Counted from the stretch's first letter, positions 54,147 through 63,516 are shown. The stretch: 64,000 bases of DNA from Pseudothioclava nitratireducens (GCF_029210495.1 NZ_JARGDK010000013.1:1-64000), one strand, 5' to 3'. Numbers and translations: made by a program. The notes: generated from the letters alone by a model not told the origin.

Positions 54147-55115
54147 CTAACCCCTCTGCATCTTTTGCACGATGGTCTGGGCCCAGAAGCCTGCCGACCA
54201 CGCCAGATGCATCAGTCCCGCCAGAAAGCCCGACGCCAGACCGCGCAGGTCGCGCAGATGAAGCGCGATGACCGCGCCGCCCGCAAGGCAGGCCAGCGTC
54301 CACACAACCAGCGGCACCGCAAAGACGCCGCTCAGCGGCCACAGGATCGCCAGTGCCAGAAGGGGCGCCAGCGCCGCCACAGCCATCTGCCGCAGCGCAG
54401 GCCGCATCCGGTGCTTGGCGAGGTTGCGCGCGCGCCCCTTGCCGAACAGGAAATATTGCCGGAACAATGCGCCCAGCGTCGCGCGCGGGTAGTACTCGAT
54501 GGCGGTGCGCGCCGTGAGCCAGATCGAAAAGCCCGCCATCCGCAGACGGTGATCCAGCTCGGCATCCTCGTTATGGCTGAAGCTTTCGTCATAGCCGCCG
54601 ATTTGGCGAAACGGGGTGATCCGCATCAGCGCATGGTGGCCGTGATCGACCCAGGCACCCTCTCCGCGATTGCGATGCGAGGCCCCGCCATTGCCCAGCC
54701 GCGAGTTTTGCGCTGCGGCGATCAGCCGTTGCAGGGGCGTCTCGCCGACCGCGACCATCGAGACCGTGACGCTGTCGGCCTGCATCGCTTCGGCCTCGGC
54801 CAGAAGGATCGCGCAGTAATCGGCGGGGTAGCCCGAATGGGCGTCGATGCGGATCAGATACTCAGCCTCATCTCCGAATTGCTCGACGGCGAGATTGACG
54901 GCGGCGCTTTGCAAGCGGCGGGGGTTGTCGAGAAGGGTGATCTGCGGATGGGTCTCGGCCAGCTCCGCCACGATCCGCCGGGTCGCGTCGGTCGAGCCGC
55001 CATCCGCAACCACGATCCGCGCATCGTGATCCGCCGCGAAGGGCAGGACCGCGCGCAGTGTCGCGGCGATATGATGCTCTTCGTTGAGGGTGGGGATGAC
55101 GATGAGCACGCTCAT
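54147..55115 (-). CDS. exoA: ExoA-like membrane-bound glycosyltransferase family 2
   Basis: A 322-residue GT2 with cytoplasmic catalytic domain and three to four C-terminal spans. SVLIVIPTLNEEHHIAATL, IVVADGGSTDATR and YLIRIDAHSGYPADY are close to ExoA of succinoglycan synthesis, which adds the second sugar. The FRQYFLFGKGRARN segment supports this. The start overlaps the upstream stop by ATGA. Symbol by similarity and context; linkage unknown. Confidence 0.8.
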   Translation of the reverse strand: MSVLIVIPTLNEEHHIAATLRAVLPFAADHDARIVVADGGSTDATRRIVAELAETHPQITLLDNPRRLQSAAVNLAVEQFGDEAEYLIRIDAHSGYPADYCAILLAEAEAMQADSVTVSMVAVGETPLQRLIAAAQNSRLGNGGASHRNRGEGAWVDHGHHALMRITPFRQIGGYDESFSHNEDAELDHRLRMAGFSIWLTARTAIEYYPRATLGALFRQYFLFGKGRARNLAKHRMRPALRQMAVAALAPLLALAILWPLSGVFAVPLVVWTLACLAGGAVIALHLRDLRGLASGFLAGLMHLAWSAGFWAQTIVQKMQRG

Positions 55116-56278
55116 GCGACGGTGCCTTTCTGCGCGAGGGGGTGATGCGGGTGGCGCGGACCGCGGGGCAGGGCGCTCAGACGTGCGGTGAGCGCCCGGC
55201 AGGCCTTGGTGTCGGCCAGCCATGTGTCGATCGGTTGGGCAGCCACGGCGCGGCGCAGTTCGGCCAGTCGCGGCGCGTCGATCCGCGCCAGAAGCCCCGC
55301 CGCGCCCTCGGGGGCGGGGGCGATCAGGCCCAGACCAAGCGCCTCGAGCCGTGCCGCGACTTCGGTGCCGCGCAGCGCGATCGGCACCGCGCCGTAAAGT
55401 GCGCCCTCGTATAGCCGGTTCGGCAACAGCCAATCGGAATTCGCCGCGGCGTCGTAGCGGTCGATCAGCCAGGTGAAATCGGTCTCGCCATAGATCGCGG
55501 CCAGATCGTCAGGCCAGCGATAGGGGCCGTGGAACTCCAGATCGGGGTTGCGCGCGACGATCTCATGGAAACGCGGTACCGCATCAAGCGCAGGCTTGCC
55601 ACGTAAGAGCACGCGGTAGCGGCCGGGCTGCATCCGCGTCATCCGGTCGAGCATGTCCAGCGACCAGGCGCAGCGCAGGATGCCATACCATGCGATGGTG
55701 AGGCGCGATGGGCTTGCAGGGGTCAGCCGCGCGGGCCGGGCCGGTGCCGCGACGCCTTCGGGCAGAAGCGGCTTGTTCTCGACCAGCAGGCGCGGGATCT
55801 GCGGCTGGCGATAGGCATCGAGATAGGCGCGCTCGAACCCCGGCGAGGACAGTATCACCAAGGCCGAGCGGCGCATCAGATACGCCTCGACCCGGCGCAG
55901 CGTCCGCGCGATCAGCCCGCGGCCCAGCATCAGCCGGTGGATGTCGAGCAGTTCATACACGATCGGCACATGGGCCAGCCGCCGCCCCGTGGCCACCGCC
56001 AGCGCGAGCATCTCGAGGTTGCGCGCCACGATCACATCGGGCGCGGCCTCGGTTGCGACGCGCGCGCCGATCCCCGGCAGGATCCGCAGCACTGCGCCGA
56101 TCCGTGCGACCATCTTGCCGTTTTCGGTTTGCCCCAACAGCTCGGCCGGGCCGGGCAGCGCCCCCTCGCCACGGCGAAACCCCATGACCCGCACGCGCGC
56201 GCCGCCCCGCTCCAGCATCGACACGCGCCGCCAGATCGCGCTGTCGTCCAGATCATGTGCCAGATAGAGGATGTTCAC
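55112..56278 (-). CDS. Glycosyltransferase, GT4-like
   Basis: A 388-residue protein beginning at a GTG (NILYLAHDLDDSAIWRRV) with GGAGAA upstream. It has a GT-B layout: an acceptor domain with DVIVARNLEMLALA, then a donor domain with LTIAWYGILRC and NRLYEGALYGAVPIALRGTE, the EX7E-like region. A frame open to 56341 is unlikely to be used. The upstream 196-base gap to exoQ suggests a second promoter here. Confidence 0.82.
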   Translation of the reverse strand: MNILYLAHDLDDSAIWRRVSMLERGGARVRVMGFRRGEGALPGPAELLGQTENGKMVARIGAVLRILPGIGARVATEAAPDVIVARNLEMLALAVATGRRLAHVPIVYELLDIHRLMLGRGLIARTLRRVEAYLMRRSALVILSSPGFERAYLDAYRQPQIPRLLVENKPLLPEGVAAPARPARLTPASPSRLTIAWYGILRCAWSLDMLDRMTRMQPGRYRVLLRGKPALDAVPRFHEIVARNPDLEFHGPYRWPDDLAAIYGETDFTWLIDRYDAAANSDWLLPNRLYEGALYGAVPIALRGTEVAARLEALGLGLIAPAPEGAAGLLARIDAPRLAELRRAVAAQPIDTWLADTKACRALTARLSALPRGPRHPHHPLAQKGTVA

Positions 56279-56363
56279 TCGTTTCTCCGGGTCGCGGCGC
56301 AGGGCGCTTGCGCGCAATCTAGGCTTCGCGCACTCAACCAATGTGACGAAGCTGCACGCTTTG

Positions 56364-56388
56364 GGTCAGGTCTGACCTTATCCTAAGG
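56364..56388. promoter_or_regulatory. Two adjacent dyads upstream of the GT4 gene
   Basis: GGTCAG-GT-CTGACC (56364-56377) is a perfect palindrome, directly joined to CCTTA-TCC-TAAGG (56376-56388). They lie in the AT-rich gap before the GT4 gene of the exo operon and could be regulator sites for an internal promoter. Confidence 0.4.
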
Positions 56389-56474
56389 TGAAAATCCCTT
56401 ATTCTCCTAACGTTACGGCAAATCCTGCCGGAAATTCAGATGGTTTGCCTAATATCTGTGCGCTTTTGACGCAT

Positions 56475-57737
56475 TCAAACCGCGGCGATCGTGGCGCGTT
56501 CCGGGGCGATTCTGCTCTCGGGTGCGCTGCGGCGCGCGGCGCGGCGCTGGCGCAGGGCGTAGACAATTGCCGCGAGCGTCAGGATCGTGACCGGTGAAAA
56601 GTGAATGAAATAGACCACTTCGGTCATCGAGAGCAGCAATTGCCGCATCATCAGCCCGGCGAGGAAATAGGTCTCGGCGCGGGGGTCCGACAGCGCCCAG
56701 CGCAGCACCGCATAGAGCCCCCAGAAGAACATCGCCGCCTGCAATGCGATGCCGATCAGCCCGATCTCCACCGCGTTCGAGATCAGCGTGTTGTGAAAGT
56801 GAAAGCCGGTCTTGGAAGCGATCCCGAAGCGCAGCCAAAGCTCCTCGGCCAAGGGGTTCCCGCGCACCCAGACGGCGCTATACCCCTGACCGAGAAGCGG
56901 GCGCTCGGCGATCTCGGCGAAGGCGGTGCTCCAGAGTTCGGTGCGCCCGGTCAGCGTCACGTTCTTGCCGGTCAATTGCAGCACGATCTGCGCGAATTCG
57001 TCGAAGAACCCGACGATCAGAAGCACCCCCATGACCACGCTCAGCAGAGTAAAAATCAGCAGGAACAAGCGTTGCCACGCACTGGCGCGGCGCATCAAAA
57101 AGATGGCGGAGACGGTGATGAGGGCGACGAATACGGCGATCAGGTTGCCCGCGGAATGGGCCTTGAGCACCAGAAGCGCGCCAAGCGTCAGCGCGACGAG
57201 CCCCACAGAGCGCCAGCGAACGCCCCGCGCCCGGTCGATCACCATGGCGAAGCCCGCTACGAGCAGCACGGAGGCGACCTGTGCCAATGCGTTCTTGGAG
57301 GCGAAAATCCCCAGCCAGATACCGTCCGAACGCACCCGGTTGAAGCCAAGGCTGGCGAGCCCGGCCAGAAGGTAGACGACCAGCACCACCTTGAGAAAGG
57401 CCAGCGGCGACAGCCGGTTCGCCATCGCAATCGCTATGGCGAAACTCAGGATGAGCTGCACGCTGTAACGCATTGTCAAGTCTGGATAATTGGACCAGAA
57501 CACCGAGGCAAGACACCACAGCGCCAAGGGCCAGAGCAGCGCGTAGCCGCGCAGCTCCGCAAGGGCCGTGCGCGGGTGCCGGACGACCAGAAGCAGCCCC
57601 GCGCCAAGGAACATCAGCGCGCCCAACGCGCCAAGCCGCACCACGAAGACCAGCCCGATCAGCGCGAAGGCCGCCAGGACAGCATTCGGGCAGACCTGCA
57701 CCGAGGCAGGCGCGATGCCGTCATAGCGGGTCTTCAT
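56475..57737 (-). CDS. exoQ: ExoQ-like polysaccharide polymerase (O-antigen ligase/polymerase family)
   Basis: A 420-residue protein with about eleven membrane spans. The large periplasmic loop contains LTGRTELWSTAFAEIAERPLLGQGYSAVW, and then KTGFHFHNTLISNAVEIGLIG with the HN pair typical of the Wzy_C domain. This fits ExoQ, which joins repeat units. The start at 57737 overlaps the GH16 gene stop by ATGA. Confidence 0.88.
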   Translation of the reverse strand: MKTRYDGIAPASVQVCPNAVLAAFALIGLVFVVRLGALGALMFLGAGLLLVVRHPRTALAELRGYALLWPLALWCLASVFWSNYPDLTMRYSVQLILSFAIAIAMANRLSPLAFLKVVLVVYLLAGLASLGFNRVRSDGIWLGIFASKNALAQVASVLLVAGFAMVIDRARGVRWRSVGLVALTLGALLVLKAHSAGNLIAVFVALITVSAIFLMRRASAWQRLFLLIFTLLSVVMGVLLIVGFFDEFAQIVLQLTGKNVTLTGRTELWSTAFAEIAERPLLGQGYSAVWVRGNPLAEELWLRFGIASKTGFHFHNTLISNAVEIGLIGIALQAAMFFWGLYAVLRWALSDPRAETYFLAGLMMRQLLLSMTEVVYFIHFSPVTILTLAAIVYALRQRRAARRSAPESRIAPERATIAAV

Positions 57738-58543
57738 CGCAACTGGCACAACAGCGACTCCTCAAAGGCGCAGCCCGCGCCAAGCGGCGTGTAGGCGATC
57801 CAGTCGATCACCATCTCACGCGCCGCCTCTGGCGTCTCGAACGGGCCCATCCATTGGGTCAGGGTATCGCTTGCCCACAGGCTCGCAAAGATTTTTTGCG
57901 GCTCGGTGGGGATATGGCGGGTCTCTTCGCGCACCAGAACCCCATCGACGAACCAGCGCAGCCGGTCGGGTTCCCAGATGAAGGCGTAATCATGGAAAGC
58001 CACGTCCGTGGCCGGGCTGACGGGCACGCTGCGGCCCGCGCCGCGATCCTTGCCGTTCACGAAGCGGTTGGTCCAGACCGCACCGGTATCTCGGGTCAGG
58101 ATCTCGAAGTCGATCTCGTCATGGGGCGCGTCATGGGTCGGGCCGATATAGGTGAAGAAGGCCGCGTTAAAGCCCGAACCCCGGTCCGAGCGGATGCGGG
58201 CCTCGAAAGTGCCGGGGCCAAAGCGCTGACGGGTCTGGATTTCGCCGCACAGATGCGGGGCCTTGGGGTCGGTTCCGGCATCCGGCAGGAAGCGCAAGCG
58301 TAAGGTGCCATCGTCGATCCCGATAGCGCTGCGCGCCCATGTGCAGTTCTGATGCGCGCCATTCGTCCAGCCGTCCGAAATATACCAGCGCTCCGGGTCG
58401 AACCGCTCGAACGGATCGAAAAAGCCCGCGCCGAGCGCAAGGGCCGGGAGCGGCGCAAGCGCCAGAAGCGCCGCCAAAGCGCAGGCACCAAGGCGTGGGG
58501 CAGGCCGCTGAAAGCGGGGGAGAGGGCGGGCGGAACGATCCAT
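57734..58543 (-). CDS. exoK: Secreted GH16 endoglycanase (ExoK-like)
   Basis: A 269-residue glycoside hydrolase. A signal region (hydrophobic to about residue 37) precedes the GH16 domain with the catalytic motif DEIDFEIL, whose two Glu flank Asp. ExoK-type enzymes trim nascent exopolysaccharide to set its length. It is the first gene of the minus-strand exo operon. Symbol by family and context. Confidence 0.87.
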   Translation of the reverse strand: MDRSARPLPRFQRPAPRLGACALAALLALAPLPALALGAGFFDPFERFDPERWYISDGWTNGAHQNCTWARSAIGIDDGTLRLRFLPDAGTDPKAPHLCGEIQTRQRFGPGTFEARIRSDRGSGFNAAFFTYIGPTHDAPHDEIDFEILTRDTGAVWTNRFVNGKDRGAGRSVPVSPATDVAFHDYAFIWEPDRLRWFVDGVLVREETRHIPTEPQKIFASLWASDTLTQWMGPFETPEAAREMVIDWIAYTPLGAGCAFEESLLCQLR

Positions 58544-58785
58544 GCCTTCAGCCTATCGCAGCGGTGAACGATTCGAGACATTGCGTGCCGATAGCCCGGA
58601 GATCCAAGGTCAAACACGCGTGAAACTGATTATTTATTAGGCATTTGCGACCAATTTCCGGGGGAATGGCGGCTTCACGCGGCAAGGGCTCAAGTTCTGC
58701 CTTAATATTTCTTAATGTGGACCCGGAGGGGTGGGTGCGGCGCGCGCGGAGACGCGGGCCTGTTCAGAGGTGTTTCGGGGCCGGG
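58544..58785. promoter_or_regulatory. Divergent promoter region of the exo operon
   Basis: This 242-base gap lies between exoK (minus) and the GT2 gene (plus). It contains an AT-rich stretch (TTATTTATTAGGC near 58629) and TTAA-N6-TTAA at 58702-58715, one base short of the CtrA spacing. No confident promoter can be assigned. Confidence 0.35.
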
Positions 58786-60024
58786 ATGAAAATTTCTGTC
58801 ATCATGGCGAATTACCGCAGCGAGGCCTATTTGCAGGCCGCGATGGACTCGGTCTTGCGTCAGACCCACCATGATCTGGAGCTGATCGTTTCGGATGACG
58901 CGTCCGGCGATGGCAGCGTGGGCCTCGTGCGCGCGGCGATGGCGGCGGATGCGCGCGTCAAGCTGGTCGAAGCGCCGCAGAACGCAGGTCCGGGGGCGGC
59001 GCGCAACCGGGCGCTGGATCTGGCCAGCGGCGACTGGATCGCGGTTTCGGACAGTGACGATCTGATGCATCCCGACCGGCTGGCGCGACTGTTGGCGGCG
59101 GCGCAGCGGCTCGGGGCGGATTTCGTGGCCGATGACAAGCTGTTCTTCGGCGAGACCGCCGATGCGAGCGGCTGCACGCTGCTCGGCAGCCTCGATCTGC
59201 ACGCGCCGATGGAGATCGACGCAGAGCTTTTCGTGCGCGCGAGCGGGATGTCTTCGGATCTGCCCGCGCTTGGCTATCTCAAGCCGCTGATGCGCCGCGA
59301 GGGGATCGCGGGTCTGCGCTACGATGAGAGCCTGCGCATCGGCGAGGATTACGACTTTTACCTGCGCGCCCTGCTGCGCGGGGTGCGTTTCGTCGCCTTA
59401 CCCGATCCGATGTATCTGTATCGGCGGCATTCGGGCTCGATCTCCTACCGGCTTTCAAGCCCGACCCTGCGGGCGATGATCGCGGCGCATGACCGGATCG
59501 TGCGGCAGACCGGCGAGGATGCGCTGGGGCGGGCGATGGCGGCGCGGCGCGCGGGGCTGGCCGAGGCGCTGCGCTATCAGGAGTTGGTCGATGCGATCAA
59601 AGCGCGCCGTTTCGGGGCTGCGCTCTGGCAGATGTTGCGTGCGCCCGCGCTGGCCGGAGCCTTGCTGCAAAGCCTGTCGCAGCGCTTGCACCGGGTTCAG
59701 GCAGAGGTGCAACCGCGCAAGCCGTGGGTGCTGTGGCTGGGCGGACATGCGCCGCCAGGGGACGTACCCGAGGGCGCAGGCGAGTGGCTTGCGCCGCTGA
59801 TGCCGCCCGAGGCGGGCTTGCCATGGCAGGCCCCCCCCGGTCCGGTCGCGGCGCATCTGTCGGATCTTGCCGCGCGCTGCGATCTCGATGTGCGCGCGGA
59901 GGGGGGCGCGGCGCTTTGGGCCTTGTGGCTGATCCCGCGCTGGCAGACGGCAACGGTCCGCATTGACGCAGCGGCGCGCGATGCGACGCCCCTGCCGATC
60001 CCCGAGGGAGCGCGTCGCGATTGA
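58786..60024 (+). CDS. Glycosyltransferase family 2 (ExoO-like)
   Basis: A 412-residue GT-A enzyme. ISVIMANYRSEAYLQAAMDSVL, ELIVSDDASGDGS and SDSDDLMHPDRLARL (metal site) are clear, and GEDYDFYLRALLRGVRFVAL matches the paralogue at 42108. The extra C-terminal part (about 310-412) is rich in Ala/Pro and lacks recognised motifs. The start at 58786 (MKISVIM) has weak G-rich sequence upstream. Confidence 0.88.
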   Translation: MKISVIMANYRSEAYLQAAMDSVLRQTHHDLELIVSDDASGDGSVGLVRAAMAADARVKLVEAPQNAGPGAARNRALDLASGDWIAVSDSDDLMHPDRLARLLAAAQRLGADFVADDKLFFGETADASGCTLLGSLDLHAPMEIDAELFVRASGMSSDLPALGYLKPLMRREGIAGLRYDESLRIGEDYDFYLRALLRGVRFVALPDPMYLYRRHSGSISYRLSSPTLRAMIAAHDRIVRQTGEDALGRAMAARRAGLAEALRYQELVDAIKARRFGAALWQMLRAPALAGALLQSLSQRLHRVQAEVQPRKPWVLWLGGHAPPGDVPEGAGEWLAPLMPPEAGLPWQAPPGPVAAHLSDLAARCDLDVRAEGGAALWALWLIPRWQTATVRIDAAARDATPLPIPEGARRD

Positions 60025-60240
60025 CCCTCATCGGGTCGGTAAGGGGCATGTTTCGCCCCCCCGATTTGCCCAACCTAGTCAAAAGTGCCACACTAAAGCG
60101 TGTTGGCGGCGCGTTTCCGACCCTTGGTCAGACCATCCTCGCGCGCCGTTCCTGAGCGTTGGCCCCGCTGTTGCCGGGGTCCGCGAAAGCCACCTTCGGG
60201 GTGCGTGTCTGCGCTTCGGGGGAAAACAGAAGGAGGGACA
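60025..60240. other. 216-base intergenic region before the UspA gene
   Basis: Sits between the exo island and the UspA-BCCT operon. Apart from the AAGGAGGG ribosome binding site I see no dyad, terminator or small ORF that I can support. Confidence 0.5.
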
Positions 60241-60657
60241 ATGTTCAAGAAAATCGTCGTGCCTCTCGACCTTGCCCATGTGGAGCGGCTGCAAAAAGCG
60301 CTGCATGTGGCAGCGGGTCTCGCGCGGGAGCACGGGGCGAGCATCTGCTATATCGGCGTCACCACGGCAACGCCCGGCCCGATCGCGCGCACACCCGAAG
60401 AGTTCTCGGCAAAGCTTGAAGCCTTCGCCAAGGCGCAGGGGCTTGAGCAGGGGGTCAAGACCGAGGCCCATATGCTCGTGAGCCACGATCCGGCGGTTCA
60501 GATGGACCGCGAACTCGAAGCGGCGGTAACGGCGCTTGGTGCCGATCTGGTCGTCATGGCCAGCCATGTTCCGAATGTGACGGATTATGTCTGGTCCGGC
60601 CATGGCGCGCATCTGGCCGCGCATAGCGCCGCATCGGTGATGCTCATCCGGGCGTGA
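60241..60657 (+). CDS. UspA-family universal stress protein
   Basis: A 138-residue protein with the single UspA alpha/beta domain. FKKIVVPLDLAHVERLQKAL starts it, and the C-terminal GADLVVMASH with HLAAHSAASVMLIR is the nucleotide-binding loop region. The start at 60241 follows AAGGAGGG. It lies 34 bases upstream of the BCCT transporter gene, so they are probably one operon and the protein may modulate the transporter. Confidence 0.92.
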   Translation: MFKKIVVPLDLAHVERLQKALHVAAGLAREHGASICYIGVTTATPGPIARTPEEFSAKLEAFAKAQGLEQGVKTEAHMLVSHDPAVQMDRELEAAVTALGADLVVMASHVPNVTDYVWSGHGAHLAAHSAASVMLIRA

Positions 60658-60691
60658 CCCAACCCATTTCAGCGGACTGAAAGGAGGCTTC

Positions 60692-62350
60692 ATGGCCGAC
60701 CAATCACCCCAAGATCAAACCCCCGAGGGCATTCCCAGCCCCGAAGGCGTCGTCAATCTCATCGATACCGATTACGAGGTCGGGCAGGACAATGTCGAAG
60801 GCAATATCGGCCCGTTCGGCTTTGACATCCATAACCCGGTTTTCCTGATCTCCGGCCTCTCCATCGTGGCCTTCGTGTTCTATGCGCTGGCCTTGCCGGA
60901 ACAGGCCGACAGCGCCTTTAGCTGGCTGTTTGCCAAGGTGACCAAGGGCTTTGACTGGTTCTTCCTCGGATCGGCCAACATCTTCGTGCTGTTCTGCCTG
61001 CTGCTGATCGTGACGCCCTGGGGCAATGTCCGGCTTGGCGGCTCGGAGGCGACGCCCGATTACAGCTATATCGGCTGGTTCGCGATGCTGTTTGCAGCCG
61101 GCATGGGTATCGGTCTGATGTTCTATGGCGTGGCCGAACCGATGAGTCATTTCTCCTCATCAATGGGTGGCACCACGGTCGAGAACGGTGTGCGCACCGA
61201 CTGGGCGCCTTTGGGTGCGGCGGCGGGCGACGAAGCCGAGGCCGTGCGTCTGGGGATGGCGGCAACGATCTTCCACTGGGGGCTGCACCCTTGGGCGATC
61301 TATGCCGTGGTGGCGCTCGCGCTCGCGTTGTTCTCTTATAACAAGGGCTTGCCGTTGACGATCCGTTCGGCCTTTCACCCGATCTTCGGGGATGCGGTCT
61401 GGGGCTGGGTCGGGCATATCATCGACACGCTGGCGGTGTTTGCGACGCTGTTCGGGCTGGCGACCTCGCTGGGGTTTGGCGCGACGCAGGCCAATGCGGG
61501 GCTCAATGAGCTGTTCGGTATCCCGGTGGGCTCGGTCACGCAGGTCGTGCTGATCTCGATCATTACCGCCATCGCGCTGATCTCGGTGCTGCGCGGGCTT
61601 GACGGGGGCGTCAAGGTGCTCTCCGAGATCAATATGGGGCTGGCGCTGGTGCTTTTGCTCTTCGTGCTGCTGGTCGGCCCGACGGTCTACCTGCTCAAGC
61701 TGTTCGGCAGTTCGCTGGTCGCCTATCTCGAATACCTGCCCGCTCTGTCGAACCCCGTGGGGCGCGAGGACGTGAATTTCAGCCAGGGCTGGACGTCGTT
61801 CTACTGGGCATGGTGGATCAGCTGGTCGCCCTTTGTCGGTATGTTCATCGCCCGTGTGAGCCGGGGCCGCACGGTGCGCGAATTCGTGGTCTGTGTGCTG
61901 CTGATCCCGTCGATGGTCTGCGTGCTGTGGATGTCGGTCTTTGGCGGCACGGCGCTGCATCAGGTCGTGGCTGAGGGCTACACGGCGGCGCAGGATGCGG
62001 CGCTTGAACTCAAGCTGTTCAAGATGCTCGACGTGTTGCCGCTGGCCGCGATCACCTCGCTTGTGGGGATCGTGCTTGTGGTGGTGTTCTTCGTGACCTC
62101 GTCGGATTCGGGCTCGCTGGTGATCGACACGATCACGGCGGGGGGCAAGATTGACGCGCCGGTCCCGCAGCGTGCCTTCTGGTGCGTGTTCGAGGGGGCC
62201 GTGGCGATCGTTCTGTTGCTGAGCGCAGGCGGGCTCCAATCGCTGCAATCCATGGTGATCTCGACGGGCTTGCCCTTCACGCTCGTGCTTTTGCTGATGT
62301 GTTTCGCGATTGCGCGCGGGCTGATTTCCGAGCGGCGGTTGCACCGCTGA
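60692..62350 (+). CDS. BCCT-family betaine/choline/carnitine transporter
   Basis: A 552-residue transporter with twelve membrane spans. The glycine-rich GMGIGLMFYGVAEP and the tryptophan-rich WTSFYWAWWISWSPFVGMF segments identify the family. A cytoplasmic N-terminal extension of about 45 residues is acidic. Likely imports quaternary amines as osmoprotectants or nutrients. A terminator follows. No betaine catabolic genes are adjacent, so the substrate is open. Confidence 0.93.
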   Translation: MADQSPQDQTPEGIPSPEGVVNLIDTDYEVGQDNVEGNIGPFGFDIHNPVFLISGLSIVAFVFYALALPEQADSAFSWLFAKVTKGFDWFFLGSANIFVLFCLLLIVTPWGNVRLGGSEATPDYSYIGWFAMLFAAGMGIGLMFYGVAEPMSHFSSSMGGTTVENGVRTDWAPLGAAAGDEAEAVRLGMAATIFHWGLHPWAIYAVVALALALFSYNKGLPLTIRSAFHPIFGDAVWGWVGHIIDTLAVFATLFGLATSLGFGATQANAGLNELFGIPVGSVTQVVLISIITAIALISVLRGLDGGVKVLSEINMGLALVLLLFVLLVGPTVYLLKLFGSSLVAYLEYLPALSNPVGREDVNFSQGWTSFYWAWWISWSPFVGMFIARVSRGRTVREFVVCVLLIPSMVCVLWMSVFGGTALHQVVAEGYTAAQDAALELKLFKMLDVLPLAAITSLVGIVLVVVFFVTSSDSGSLVIDTITAGGKIDAPVPQRAFWCVFEGAVAIVLLLSAGGLQSLQSMVISTGLPFTLVLLLMCFAIARGLISERRLHR

Positions 62351-62359
62351 AACAAGGCA

Positions 62360-62391
62360 GACCGGCGCCGCAACACCGGCGCCGGTCTTTT
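62360..62391 (+). terminator. Terminator downstream of the BCCT gene
   Basis: A perfect 11-bp stem (GACCGGCGCCG / CGGCGCCGGTC) with a 6-base loop is followed by TTTT. Confidence 0.9.
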
Positions 62392-62470
62392 CGCGCAGCA
62401 TCTCTCCAAAGCGTCGGAAATGCGCTCGCACTGTCGCAAGGACAGAGCGACAGCATCGCCGGAGGGACAG

Positions 62471-62838
62471 ATGAGCCGGAAACCAGTCTTTATCCTCAAC
62501 GGACCGAACCTGAACCTGCTGGGCAAGCGCCAGCCGGAGATTTGGAGCGCCGAGACGCTTGAGGATGTGGAACGTGACTGCACCGCGCTGGCGACCGAGC
62601 TGGGGCTGGAGATCCGCATGTTCCAGTCGAATGTCGAGCGCGGGCTGGTCGAGCTGATCCATCGCGCCCGTGACGAGGCCAGCGCGATCATCATCAATCC
62701 GGGCGCCAATACACATACGTCCGTGGCCATTCTCCACGCGCTAAGCGCCTTTGACGGGCCGGTGATGGCGTGATGGCGGGTTTTGGGGTGCAGGGCTATG
62801 CGCTGTGCCTGCGCCGGGTGGCGACACTGCTCGGCTGA
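62471..62838 (+). pseudogene. Decayed type II 3-dehydroquinate dehydratase (aroQ) remnant
   Basis: The frame from 62471 gives [19 protein letters not shown] and [12 protein letters not shown], clearly AroQ, but stops at 100 residues. The usual C-terminus (GFGVQGYALCLRRVATLLG) follows in another frame to 62838. An 8-bp tandem GTGATGGC repeat at 62762-62777 causes the shift. Even when it is collapsed, about 30 residues are missing, including the catalytic His and Arg block. The catalytic Tyr of EIYG is Trp. It is non-functional as a dehydratase. Confidence 0.85.
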
Positions 62839-62920
62839 GCGACCCTTTGATCACATCTGCCTGCACCCGCTAGGGCGGGGCTCCGATCCGTGATAGGCTG
62901 GGGGCAGGGAGGATCGAGAC

Positions 62921-63499
62921 ATGCGTAGTCTTTTGGGATGGGCGCTGGCGGCCTTGCTCTGGGCGATGCCGGCGCAATCGGAGCCTGTTCTGGGTGATGA
63001 CGGGTTGCACAAACCGCCATGGTTGCATGTGGGCTTCATGGATCTCGGCGAGGATCTGCAAGACGCCCGGGCCGAGGGCAAGCATCTGCTGGTGCTTTTC
63101 GAGCAGCGCGGTTGCCCCTATTGCCGCGAATTGCATGCGGTGAACTTTGCCCGCCCCGAGATCGTGGATTACCTGAACGAGCATTTTCTGGTGGTGCAGC
63201 TTGATCTTTGGGGCGCGCGCGAGGTCACTGATTTGCAGGGCGAGGCCCATGAGGAGCGCGATCTGGCGGCAAGCTGGGGCGTGCAATTCACCCCGACCAC
63301 CGTGATCCTCAGCACCGACGCCGATGGCGCCAACCCGCGCGAGGTGTTCCGGCTGCCGGGCTATCTCAAGCCGTTCCACTATCTCTCGTCGCTCGAATAT
63401 GTGGTGACCGGAGAACATGAGCGTCAGGGGTTCCAGCGCTATTTGCAGGACAAATTCGCCCGGCTGCGCGAGGAGGGGATCGACCCGGACGTCTGGTAG
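62921..63499 (+). CDS. Exported thioredoxin-like protein (SoxW-type)
   Basis: A 192-residue periplasmic thioredoxin-fold protein. The signal peptide (about 1-20, ending AQS) is followed by the active-site CPYC in EQRGCPYCREL and the cis-Pro region GVQFTPTTVIL. The acidic GDDGLHKPPWLHV start and the YLKPFHYLSSLEYV segment resemble SoxW-like proteins, which keep periplasmic thiols reduced. No sox genes are in the window. Confidence 0.88.
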   Translation: MRSLLGWALAALLWAMPAQSEPVLGDDGLHKPPWLHVGFMDLGEDLQDARAEGKHLLVLFEQRGCPYCRELHAVNFARPEIVDYLNEHFLVVQLDLWGAREVTDLQGEAHEERDLAASWGVQFTPTTVILSTDADGANPREVFRLPGYLKPFHYLSSLEYVVTGEHERQGFQRYLQDKFARLREEGIDPDVW

Positions 63500-63516
63500 C
63501 AGGCCCGCAGCGCCCA

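Noticed and set aside
58702-58715. Second CtrA box (TTAA-N6-TTAA)
   Set aside because: The spacer is six bases instead of seven, so helical phasing differs; not called as a site.
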